A DNA stretch of 64,000 bases from Viridothelium virens (Eukaryota > Ascomycota > Dothideomycetes > Trypetheliales > Trypetheliaceae): assembly GCA_010094025.1 (NCBI GenBank), contig ML991803.1, forward strand, positions 186,001 through 250,000. Direction: 5' to 3'. The position numbers and the translations under genes are program-made. Of the stretch, positions 54,469 through 64,000 are shown in pieces (within the stretch, counting starts at the first letter, position 1; each line of letters opens with the position of its first letter). The notes beneath the pieces are model-generated. The model was not told the origin of the DNA. It did no database searches and worked only from the letters and a program-made list of their open reading frames with translations.

Positions 54469-55829
54469 ATGGTTACCCCAAAGGGAGCTGTCCAAACGTT
54501 TCCCAAAATCAAAACCGTGAAGACTTTCCTGATACAAGGCTTGGGATCGGGAGGCGATTACCACAATGTGGAAGGAGGCCACTGGCTGATTGACTCCAAA
54601 ATCTCGACTCCCATGTCTCAGTATGAGCAGTATCGGAAGTCGCGCACAAGTTGGGGCATAAATGTTCTCGGTTCATTCTGCGTTGAAATTGAGGCATCAG
54701 ACGGTTCAAAAGGATTTGCCACTGGGTTTGGTGGTCCACCAGCTTGCTGGCTAGTTACTGAGCACTTCGAGAGATTTTTGATTGGATCAGGTATCGGAGG
54801 CCAAGCCAAAGACAACAACATCATACCATTTCCCTAACCGCATTCCTAGATCCGCGAGATACAAACCACATGTTCGAACAGATGTATCGAGCATCAATGT
54901 TCTACGGACGTAAGGGACTTCCAGTGGCCGTCATCTCCGTCATTGATCTAGCAATCTGGGATCTGCTGGGTAAGATTAGAAATGAGCCGGTCTACAAGCT
55001 GATCGGAGGAGCAACACGTGAGCGACTGAATTTCTATTGTACTGGTCCTGAACCAGCTGCTGCTAAGGCGATGGGCTTCTTTGGCGCCAAAGTACCTTTG
55101 CCGTATGGTCCTGGCGAGGGCAATGACGGTATGCTGAAGAATGTGGAATTCCTACGGAAACACCGCGAGAGTGTCGGCGCCGACTTTCCCCTCATGGTAG
55201 ATTGTTACATGAGCTTAAATGTGCCATATACGATCGAACTTGCCAAGCGATGTCAAGATCTCAACATCAATTGGTTCGAGGAATGTTTATCCCCTGATGA
55301 TACTGAAGGCTTTGAGCTGATCAAACGCGCCCATCCGACCACCAAATTCACCACAGGCGAGCATGAATATTCAAGATACGGATTCCGCAAGCTCATCGAG
55401 GGCCGGAATCTCGACATCCTTCAACCCGACGTGATGTGGGTTGGAGGCTTGACAGAATTGCTCAAAGTGTCAGCCATGGCCTCTGCCTATGACATACCCG
55501 TCGTCCCTCACGCGTCCGGCCCTTACAGCTACCATTTCGTTGTTTCTCAAGCAAATTCGCCCTTTCAAGAGTACCTCGCTAATTCTCCCGACGGCAAATC
55601 TGTCCTGCCAGTCTTTGGCAACCTTTTCACGAACGAGCCAATTCCCCAAAAGGGATACCTCGATGTCGTGGAGCTCGACAAACCAGGGTTCGGTCTCGAG
55701 CTCAACCCATCAGCGCCATTGATTGACGCTACGAATGTGCTTAATCCCGCTCCGAATAAGAGCCTAGTATCTGCTCAGGAACAGGAGCTGCAAAATTCAA
55801 ATGGAGTAGTGAATGGTACTACCACATGA
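54469..55829 (+). CDS. LRA3: L-rhamnonate dehydratase (enolase superfamily)
   Basis: Exons 54469..54790 and 54850..55829; 433 residues. It converts L-rhamnonate to 2-keto-3-deoxy-L-rhamnonate, the third step of the oxidative L-rhamnose pathway. Enolase-superfamily landmarks are clear: Asp225 (LMVDCYMS), Glu251 (WFEECLSPDD) and Glu278 (TTGEHEYSR) as Mg ligands, and the Asp301/His328 catalytic dyad (LQPDVMW and VVPHAS). The rhamnonate-specific N-terminal segment (HWLIDSKISTPMSQYEQY, then RTSWGINVLGSFCVEIEA) separates it from L-galactonate and D-galactonate dehydratases. Full length, with a short Asn/Gln-rich C-terminal extension. The intron is 59 bp. Other pathway genes (LRA1, LRA2, LRA4) are not in the window, but a Zn2Cys6 gene is divergent from it. 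Confidence 0.93.
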
Positions 55830-56449
55830 ATGGTAGAGCAGCTGCGCGTCTCACGATGTATGAATTTGACATTGCATGGTTTTTCATAGGGCTGCAGCCT
55901 TTCCCGCGTCGCTACTTTAGCGCTGCTCCTGTACATACGGGCATGATACGAAACATAATTAGAATAGACATCATTTGAATGAAGTATGAGTTCAAGCAAG
56001 CTTGCAACGTTGGGCTGACAGTTTGCGACTCATGTTTATGGTACAAGGTATTTGATAGGAGTGGAACGCATCAACTGCCATGACCCCTGCAGGGTGGGAA
56101 TTTAGCTAGATTAGCCAGAGGTCTGCTAAAATCCTACTACTTCTACTTCTCCAGCGGTGAATGTTTGCTTCACCGAGCAACACTTTGCAGTAGTGGGCCA
56201 AGACTGACATCATCGCGATTGTATACGAATCCTTGGGGAGCTAGCCTTGACTTTGTCTCTGCGTCTTGGCAAACTCTTGGCAATCATGCTCGTGCCACAG
56301 CTGGGCAGCTGCGACGCTGTCCTGGGGCGTCGGTCGCTGCTGCCCGCCTGAACTTCACACGTTTGCAGTGAGCAGTAGCCTCGACCCTCAATACTACCTG
56401 ACTGTTACGTCTCTACTGTCATCTCTGTTCTCCTTCACGACCTCCCAAG
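55830..56449. other. Intergenic region, LRA3 to het-c
   Basis: 620 bp containing the dehydratase 3' UTR and the het-c promoter. Open frames just before 56450 are in another frame and probably leader sequence. Confidence 0.5.
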
Positions 56450-59400
56450 ATGAGCTTCGCCTTGACGCGGCCCTCTGCGGTCGGGATCTTCTCTTGTATC
56501 GTGCTCTTTCTTATCTTCTCAGCGCGTCCTACCCATGCTTTTGGCGCAGGTAATATCGGATCTACAGCTCGGATCGAGGGTCAGAATTGGCGTCATGGGG
56601 ACATCGAAGATACCCTTCTCACCCTCCTCATTTCGCGAGCAGCTGGCGGGAAGAAATTCAGTAAAATGGACGTAAAGCGTGTCTACTTTGGTAATTGGCT
56701 TCGCGATTACTCCCAGGCAGTTGATGTTGGCACGGTCAAATATGTTTCTGCTGAAGCAATTCGTATTCTGCTATGGGTGCTGGGGTTTCTGAGCTTCGGG
56801 TACGGTACTAAGGAATTCGAAGTCACCAGCGAGAGACTGGGCTGCTACAGGTATCTCCGTTCACCAAACTCAGCTGGGGGTCTAGCTAATAGTAAAGGCC
56901 TGAGGAGCATATTGACAATCCAAAAGACTATGCCGACAACATCGACGCTCGTCATTACGATCGGCGGCTACGAGGACCTGTTGATGAGCGGAAGGAACTA
57001 TCAATCGATCAACGGACAGGCCTGAAACATTATATAGCCTCCGAAGACATGAGAATCACCACTTCTGCTGGTCTTGTACGTGATCTCTTTGGACGATCGA
57101 TATTCCTTGGCCGCCGGTACGCGCAGTCACGAAACCAAGCTGATTTGTACGAAGCCTTGCGCCTGCTTGGAACGGGATGCCACTGCTTGGAAGACTACTC
57201 TGCTCATTCGAACTATACGGAACTCGCTCTTATCGAGTTGGGCGAACGGGGAGTCTTCCCACATGTCGGACGCCGAACACAAGTCCACATCCAAGGAGCT
57301 CGCCAACCGGTCTTTCCAATTGTAACCGGTACTTTTGGGGGAGTTGATTTCTTACACTCAGTCTGCGGTGAGTTCTCTGATAAAGCTGCCCAATCCGAGA
57401 TCCAAGAGCTCGATAGCACCTTGCATGCGTCCCAGCAATCAGACACGAGTCTCCTCAAGAATCTCCTTGGCCAGCTTCCATCCGGCCTCTTCGGCGACAA
57501 GGACCACGCTGCGACTGCCGATGAACTCCAGGCAAATGCAGCTGCAGCCCAAATGCAAGCAATGTCCGTCACACCCAAAGAGCCCGAAGCCTGGACACGT
57601 GAGCTACAAGAAATCAGCAAGCAGATCTATCCGGTTCTCGAGTTCCACGACGAGCTCATGCAGAGCATCAACGAAGCCATCGAACAGATCCCAGTATTGC
57701 CTGACCTTATCGAGCAGATCCAGGAGCAGGTCCAGATCTTCGTCTTTTCCCTCATCGCGCCATTTGTACTTCCCATCATCAACGAAGTGCAAAACGAACT
57801 CCAGACAGGTAGCGAAGAGATCATCCAGAGCAGCAAGGACAAGCAGCTCATTGTCTTCCACGACGACTCCTCCACCGATCCAACCCACTCGATGCTCTCC
57901 AAGGATCACTTCTCCAACGTGCTCAACGAGCCCGCCGGCCGTGTCGCCTCGTCGGTGCTAACATGGGTTGTGCCCCAGCTCATCGCAGCGTGGGACGACG
58001 AGCGTATCGATCCCAATCGTACCATCACCCGTATCATCAATGGCGTCTTCCACCATCCCGCTATGCGCATGTACGGCGACGATGGAGCCCGTGATGGACG
58101 CAATCTCATGTTCGGTACAGTTGAGCGATGGTGGGGTGAGAAGAGCGAATCGGAGCGGGAGGAGCTCAGAGCAAAATTAAGCCGTGAAGGGGTGGAGAGA
58201 GGGGATAACCATAAGGAGGGTGTTTCGGATTCAGGACACGGATGTGGAAAGCCGATGTGGAAACCGGGCGCGAAAGCCGCGAGTGGCTCTGCAGGTGGGT
58301 TTGCAAGCCTCCTTCCTCAGGGACGACCTGCTAGCGGCACTGGCGCTGCATTCGAATCTGTGGGTAAGGTGGCGGGTGATGCTGTTGGTGGCGGTGCACT
58401 TGGTACTGTAGTCGGTGGTCTTGTCGGCGGAGTGGGAGCTTCGCTGCTTGGCGGTGCGTTTGGTGAGAAGGAGGACGAGCATCAATCCTACCAATCCCGC
58501 AAGGTTGAGCAGGACGGGTCCTACACCCAGTCCATCCAAGAGACTGCTCATCGACCTGGTGGCTATAGGCAAGAGGAGCGGTATGGCCAGGCTGAGTACA
58601 AGCGCACCGAATTCGCAACTGGCGGGTCTAGAGAAGAGTATGATCGCTATGAGCAAGATGGGCGAGCGGGCAGGACTGGATACGGATTTGAGCAGAGCGT
58701 CGAGCAACGGCCAATGCACGGTGGAGGCTTTGAGCAAATCACGGAGCGGAAGTATGAGAGGCCCGGTGGGGTGTGGGACACAGATATTCAGACACAGGGA
58801 ATCAATGCTCGTGGAGAACATTTCGCAAGCGAGACGAAACATCACGGCAAGCATTACGGCAAGCACGGCTCCGATTCTGACTCCGAGGACTCAGAAGATG
58901 GCGATGATGATGATTGGGAGAAACGACAGAAAAAAGAAAGAAAGAAGAGAGAAAAAGAGGAGAAGAGGAGAAGGAAAGAGGAAGAAGAAAGAAGAAGACA
59001 AGGCGCTGGCTATGAGGAACAGGGAGGGAATGAGTATGGCCGTCATGGGGGAGGAGATAGCTTTGAGCATCGCCAGAATGAAGGATACAACCAAAGGGAA
59101 GGCTATGGAGGGAGATATGAGACCAGCACACGCAGGGACGAACGGCAATACGGAGGCGGCTATGGAGAAGAGCGCTCATCACAATACCAGCAACGATCTT
59201 CTTACGGACGCGAATATGAAGAAAGCCGACCGACGTTCGAGCAAGACTTTTCTTCCCGTGACGAATACCGGGAGCCTGGCCAGAACATTAGAGACTCGTA
59301 CGGTGCAAGACGTGAAGAACAGTACGAAGGAGGCTATGAGCGTCGGGAAGAGCGCTCAGAATTCGGTGGCTATGGTAGCGGATATCAACGGGGAGGAGAT

Positions 59401-59523
59401 AGCGGGTATGGTCGTGGTGAGGGAGAACTGCAAGGAGGCTATGGGGGAGAGGATGAATATGGAGAGCAGCCGAGATATGGCGGTAGTGGCTACTCTGAAG
59501 GTTACCGAGAGGAAAGGTATTAG
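56450..59523 (+). CDS. het-c: Heterokaryon incompatibility protein HET-C
   Basis: Exons 56450..56850 and 56898..59523; 1008 residues. A signal peptide (hydrophobic to about residue 24, cleavage near THA-FGAG) leads to the HET-C domain: FGAGNIGSTARIEGQNWRHG, KFSKMDVKRVYFGNWLRDYS, GTGCHCLEDYSAHSNYTELA and VFPIVTGTFGGVDFLHSV, ending near residue 480 (RDGRNLMFGTVERWW). A glycine-rich hydrophobic stretch (GDAVGGGALGTVVGGLVGGV) could insert in membranes. The C-terminal ~330 residues are a low-complexity tail rich in Gly, Tyr, Glu, Arg and Gln with a lysine-rich run, far longer and more charged than the Gly-rich tail I recall for Neurospora het-c. The family controls vegetative incompatibility and is surface-exposed or vesicular. 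The intron is 47 bp. Confidence 0.92.
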
Positions 59524-60150
59524 TCGAGGGCAGATTAGGGTATACCTGTTCCTGAATTCAAGAAGCCACTGATTTATGAGCTTCATTGTGCCGTCGTGCA
59601 AGCAGGCAACACTTGTAGCGCATCGAACACCACTTTTCGGCCGCAGTGATTGATTCGATCCAGAGACTACGACGGAAGGCCTCATTCTAGCTAAACTTTC
59701 CCGCCTTTGGTCTGTCTTAAATGTGAGGCACTCACAGGGGCGCACTCAACTGCATTCATTGGTAAGAGCCTGCCCATTTTTGAAGAGAATTCTCTTAAGC
59801 AAAAGCAACTATAGAGGAGTGAAATGAGACATTGATTATTATAGGTCTGTCTCTAGCACAAAATGAGCGACAATATGAAATCTTGAATAGGCCAAATGGA
59901 GCAATGATCTGAGTTAACTTGACAAAACTGCCCCTGTCCTAGCGCCAGTCAATTCGCCAACCGATGACCCAACCTCCGTTCCCATCGATCCTCATGAGAT
60001 GTATCGTATCGTTTCCGTTGTCCCGAGTACCGTACATGTACGAACTACCTACCGATACTTACCTGTTGTCCGATCTCTGAGTGAGTGGAATCTCGAAGCT
60101 GTTCATCCTTCCGCTCTCGCATACATTCCCCTTCAAATGACAGCTGGCAT
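59524..60150. other. Convergent intergenic region, het-c and CDH1
   Basis: About 630 bp containing two 3' UTRs. No other feature recognised. Confidence 0.5.
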
Positions 60151-62024
60151 CTATCGAATCGTCATTTGCTTGACTATTGACCCTTTCGATGAGCTCGCTG
60201 CTCCTGCTACACTAGAGCCTGAGCCTGGTTTCTTCTCGAAAATCTTCCAGAATTTGAGACTCTCGTCGGCAGCTACAATCTCGGTTAGCAAATCACCCCC
60301 AGAAGTCATCTTGAGAAACATGGATTCTCACCTGCAGTGGCAAGCACCTGGCCATCAGGGCTCAGACAGCTCTGCAGCACTCGCGACTCGTGTGCCGGAA
60401 TCTCCACATTCTTCACGAGCGTTGGGTAACTCCAGACGCTCAGGCTGTGATCAGGGAAGCCGCTGCTGCTCACAATTTCCTTGTAGTGGCCTGACCACCG
60501 TAGACTTGTTACTTGACTGCCCGTATCAATACTGTTTGTGCGTGCTCCAGTCGTCGTATTCCAGAAGTGAATGTGTCGATCGTGCGTCCCACCACCCGTC
60601 GCAAGTAGGTTCGGTTGCCATGGGCACCAGCTGAGAGCCTTGACTGCAGCACGGTGGTTGGTCTTCGTGAACTTGGGTGCATTCAACGATCGCGCATCCC
60701 AGATGTTGACCAAGTTGTCGTTGGCACCCGTTGCCAGCTGAGCGCCGTCAGCGCGCCACTCAAGACCGCAGACCTCACCCGTGTGAGACACGAGCTCGGC
60801 GACCTTGTGCTGGGCAACGCGGACGTCGTGGTTGAAAACCAGACCACTGCGGGCTCCCGTCGACAGGAGGTGCTTGTTCCACCCCATAACGCCGACACGA
60901 GCCTCGTGCCCAAACATGCTTCGGACTTGCTTGCCTTCTTCGACGTCCCAGATCTGCACCTCGCCTGTTCCGAGGCCAACGCCGACGTATGCGCCATCGC
61001 CACTCCATTTGACGCTCGAGACGTAAGTATCAGCCGAGGTCTCAAGCAGTGAGCTGACAGTGCCGGATTCTGCCGACCAGACGTAGACGTTGCGTTCAAG
61101 GCCGATTGCAATTTGATTGCCGGAGCTCCAGTCCAGGAGGTTGAGGTAGTAATCATCAACCAAGCCGGGTGCATCTAATACGCGTTCTGGAGCGGTTAAG
61201 ATCCTTCGGCGATGCTTGGCATCGGCAGTGCTTGTTGCAGGCTTCAGTGGCCTGTTGTACTGAGAGCGCAGATCGATCGGCCGGGATGATTCTGGAGGTG
61301 CTGGTTTGAAAGCAAGTATCCGAGTGTTCAAATTCACGCCACAAGCTTTCTCTAGTTCTGATTGATATGCTACCTGATCCGGTGCTGGCTTCGTGTATGA
61401 TGTGGGCTCATCGCGGTCATCAATGCTAAGGCCTTCTAGGGAGAGTGTAGCGTCCTCTTCCGATCCTCGCCTGCCCAAGTCAAACGCACTCGCAGCATTT
61501 GACAATACTGACGAGGCCTCACTTGCGCTTGACTTGGGACGAGATTGTTGCTGCTGATCTTCTCGATTCAGCTTACCAGTCCCGACGTTGCAGACAGCCT
61601 CGCTGGCTGTCCGATTTGGAATGAAACGGTCGGCGGCATTGTAGTTTACCCTTACGGTAGTTTTTCCTGAGCGTGTGGCAGCACGTGTTGAGCCTTCTCT
61701 TCGGGATTTTGAGGGCGTCTGTCTTGTTGAAGATGGACCAGTACCAGTTAAGGTGTAGTCCGAAATGCCGAGCTCTAGTCGTCGTGGTGAGTTTGTCGAT
61801 CGAACAATGTTCGACTTTGGCGAGTCTTTATGGTGGTTCTTTGAGACAGATCGAGAGAAGCGTGCCATGAGGTTGCCGCCGGTATGGATTGACTCTGCTC
61901 CCACATCAGTTGTCCGTTGTGGTGTCTTGGGCGAAGGAGTCAGAGGCATGCGTCCGCCGGCGGTACGCGAGGAAAAGAGGCCATCACGGCGTTTGATGGG
62001 CGTTAGTACGGAGGTCGTTGCCAT
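60151..62024 (-). CDS. CDH1: APC/C activator Cdh1/Fizzy-related (WD40)
   Basis: Exons 60332..62024 and 60151..60272; 604 residues. It recruits substrates to the anaphase-promoting complex in late mitosis and G1. The C-box (DRFIPNR, residues 132-138) that contacts the APC/C is intact. A Ser/Pro-rich linker with CDK-type sites leads to a seven-bladed WD40 propeller (from DDYYLNLLDWSSGNQIAIGL on; blades include VSSVKWSGDGAYVGVG, GVMGWNKHLLSTGARSG, VCGLEWRADGAQLATGANDN and VKALSWCPWQPNLLATGGG). The last exon encodes the end of the last blade (DESLKFWKIFEKK) and the C-terminal Ile-Arg tail (KQMTIR) that docks on Cdc27. The tail appears only after removing a 59-bp intron; otherwise the frame ends at 60306 without it. 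The N-terminal linker is longer than in yeast. Confidence 0.94.
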
Positions 62025-62614
62025 ATCTGCTAAAAGCTATGGTCGTTAGGTTGTGCCTAGAAGTCGTTAGCAACCATACATCTTTCGAAAGGGCTGACTT
62101 GATGCTTACTGCTGTAGTGATTCTGGTTAGTAATTTCTGTATGATGAAGCAGATATTTGGTGGCCGTGAGAGGGCAAGATAGTTTTGCGGTAAGGAGTTT
62201 GAGTGCTTTGGTTTGTTCAGTGGTGAGGTGAAGAGAAGAAAGGGAGAGAACGAGCAAAGAAGCAGGTACATGTACCTAGCATGGAGAGTGGAGCGTTTAC
62301 TCGTGGGTTGCCGGGCAACGTATGCCGATGCCGCAGGTGCACCGAGTGGGTCAGGCCAATGACGAAGCGGTGACAGGGGTTGGATACTGCCGGGACCACC
62401 ATTTTTGCAGCCTCACCTTTACGAGCAACCTCAACCTACACCGCTACCCGCCCTTTTCCACCTCGCATTTCCTCGACCTTCGCAGAATCTTCCCCTCTGG
62501 CTATTGCAAGAAGATCCAAAACGACTGAGAATCTTAATGAAGCCGTACCCTCTTCACCTGGGCCATTGAGCTCCCCAGCGCCAATGTACTACTCCTACTC
62601 GATGCAATAGTCCG
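62025..62614. other. Divergent promoter region, CDH1 and kelch gene
   Basis: 590 bp between start codons. AT-rich around 62100-62220 on the CDH1 side. A short upstream frame (62584..62610, MYYSYSMQ) ends just before the kelch gene start and could act as an upstream ORF. Confidence 0.5.
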
Positions 62615-64000
62615 ATGGCCATAAATCCACACACAACTACTACCTCAGTCCTTACCAATCTCCTATCGCCTTTCTCACACACATCGCAGCCTCTTCCGCC
62701 CATCACTGCTACTCCTAGCTCGACCTCCTCTTCGAACAACACCTACCTCATGTCTGCCAGTCCGATTCGCAGCCGCAAGCGGAGCAATGACGGCTACAAG
62801 CCCAAGATTATTACCACTGTGGGCCAGCGTCCAGCATGTCTCGTCAATGCTTCGGTGACTTATGTCGGCAATAACAAAATATATGCCTTTGGTGGCTTCG
62901 ACCAGTATACGGACGAAGGTAAATAGTTGGCCTCCTTTCTGATTTGCGTAGAGTTGACCATTGATTTCAAGTCTACAACCATGTTCTCAAGCTCGACCTC
63001 AACGCTCGACAGTGGAGTCTTGTTGATAACTATGGGGATATACCGGGAGTCCGCATGGGTCATACTGCAAACCTATGGCAAGGGGAGAAACTACTGGTAT
63101 ATGGAGGAGAAAACGAACACCGAGCGTACCTGTCTGACGTCATAATATTTGATCTCAAGACCGCAACTTGGACACAGCCGGAACTCAGTGGACCAGTACC
63201 ACGAGGAAGGGCTCGGCACTCGGCCGTGATTCATGACGAAAAGTTGTTCATCTTAGGAGGCTTGACTGGAAATGAAAGTGTCGTGCTCGACGACATCTGC
63301 TATCTCGATTTGAAGACATGGACATGGTCCCGCACATGGCGCTTCGTGCCACGCTACGATCATTCCAGCTGGGTATGGGAAGGAAGGATCTGGGTGTTTG
63401 GTGGAATTGGAGAGGATATGGATCGTGCAAGCGAAATCTGGTGGCTAGATTTTAGAGGAACTCAAACTTTTGAGGACCAGCTGGTATTTGGTACGGCCGA
63501 TCGAAACCCGCAACCTCCTCGGTACTCCACGATACAATACCCTCAGCCTACGAATCCTCCAGTGCCTTCTGGCGGGTACACCGCCAATTCAAGCAGTGTC
63601 CAGGTTAATCCCGGGCATCATACTTCACGAATGGCGCCAGTTGCTCCTGGCTCTATATCGTCTCTTCGATTTGTTTCGAGCCCTAACCTACCACCTCAAA
63701 CATTCGGCAATCACTTTCATGTCTTTACGTCCGGTTGCCTGCTCGATTTTCTCACTCCTGCAACTGTAATTAACTCCAACGAGACCAGTCTTTCGATGCT
63801 AGACCTCGACACTTTGCGTTGGTCACGACTTGCGGACGGAAAAGATTTGTTCAACCCCAGCTACCGCTGGCTTTACTGCGCTATGAATGAAGAGGGAACT
63901 CACGCTTGGCTCCTTGGCTGTCCGACAGAGCCCACACGTGATAATGGGAATGCCGAAGAATACTTGAGCGATGTTTTACCTATTGACTTGCGTAAGCTTG
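62615..64000 (+). CDS. Kelch-repeat protein, Ral2-like (3' partial)
   Basis: Exons 62615..62918 and 62972..>64000; the frame is open at the window end, about 444 residues visible. After a Ser/Thr-rich N-terminus and a basic patch (SPIRSRKRSNDGYKPK) come kelch repeats with the di-glycine and Tyr/Trp spacing: KIYAFGGFDQYTDEVYNHV, KLLVYGGENEHRAYLSDVIIFDL, KLFILGGLTGNESVVLDDICYLDL and RIWVFGGIGEDMDRASEIWWLDF. A Pro/Ser-rich insert follows, then SLSMLDLDTLRWSRL. The order, with a long insert after the fourth repeat, resembles fission yeast Ral2 and its filamentous fungal homologues, which act upstream of Ras in mating and morphology; a BTB domain would be expected beyond the window. Ral2 assignment is moderate. 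The 53-bp intron splits the codon for the Val of YTDEVYNH. Confidence 0.82.

Noticed and set aside
58415-59572. 385-codon plus-strand frame inside het-c
   Set aside because: Out-of-frame shadow of the low-complexity HET-C tail.

Overview
The window is nuclear DNA of a filamentous ascomycete (Pezizomycotina). The evidence is short introns of about 46-160 bp with fungal branch points, Zn2Cys6 regulators, a HET-C protein, a secreted GH5 endoglucanase, and scytalone dehydratase of DHN-melanin synthesis. A melanised, plant-associated Dothideomycete-like fungus fits best, but the class is inference. I recognised no rRNA, tRNA, CRISPR or intact transposon. Coding regions were assembled by following reading frame and protein motifs across splice sites; every joined multi-exon model closes in frame.

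Layout. 0-6 kb: 3' part of a short-chain dehydrogenase, convergent with UTP11; a 2-kb gap; a GH5 cellulase; the twin-CX9C protein CMC1. 6.6-18 kb, all on minus: a single-exon 1553-residue serine-rich membrane-anchored protein, TAF9, and the phosphatidate phosphatase PAH1/lipin, separated by long gaps. 19-21.1 kb: a tail-to-tail pair, a PhyH-family Fe(II)/2-oxoglutarate dioxygenase and an HD-domain protein that carries the iron-ligand pattern of PhnZ/TmpB. Together they look like a fungal version of the bacterial oxidative phosphonate-cleavage pathway, and this is the most interesting item here. 21-26 kb: mostly gene-poor, with a Nit2-type omega-amidase. 26.8-35 kb: an MFS transporter with a 600-residue tail, scytalone dehydratase, and a three-RRM Csx1/Nam8-like protein. 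36-43.6 kb: a conserved multi-exon protein of unknown function, a TinA/Msd1-like spindle-pole anchoring protein, and a glycogen-binding-domain protein.

43.6-51.3 kb is nearly gene-empty; its one convincing gene is a small Cys/His-rich protein. 51.3-55.8 kb: a Zn2Cys6 regulator divergent from L-rhamnonate dehydratase, a likely regulator-target pair for L-rhamnose use. 56.4-64 kb: HET-C, the APC/C activator CDH1 (C-box and C-terminal Ile-Arg both present), and the 5' part of a kelch protein running off the end.

Most genes are unlinked housekeeping functions. The two places where neighbours appear to work together are the PhyH/HD pair and the regulator/rhamnonate dehydratase pair.
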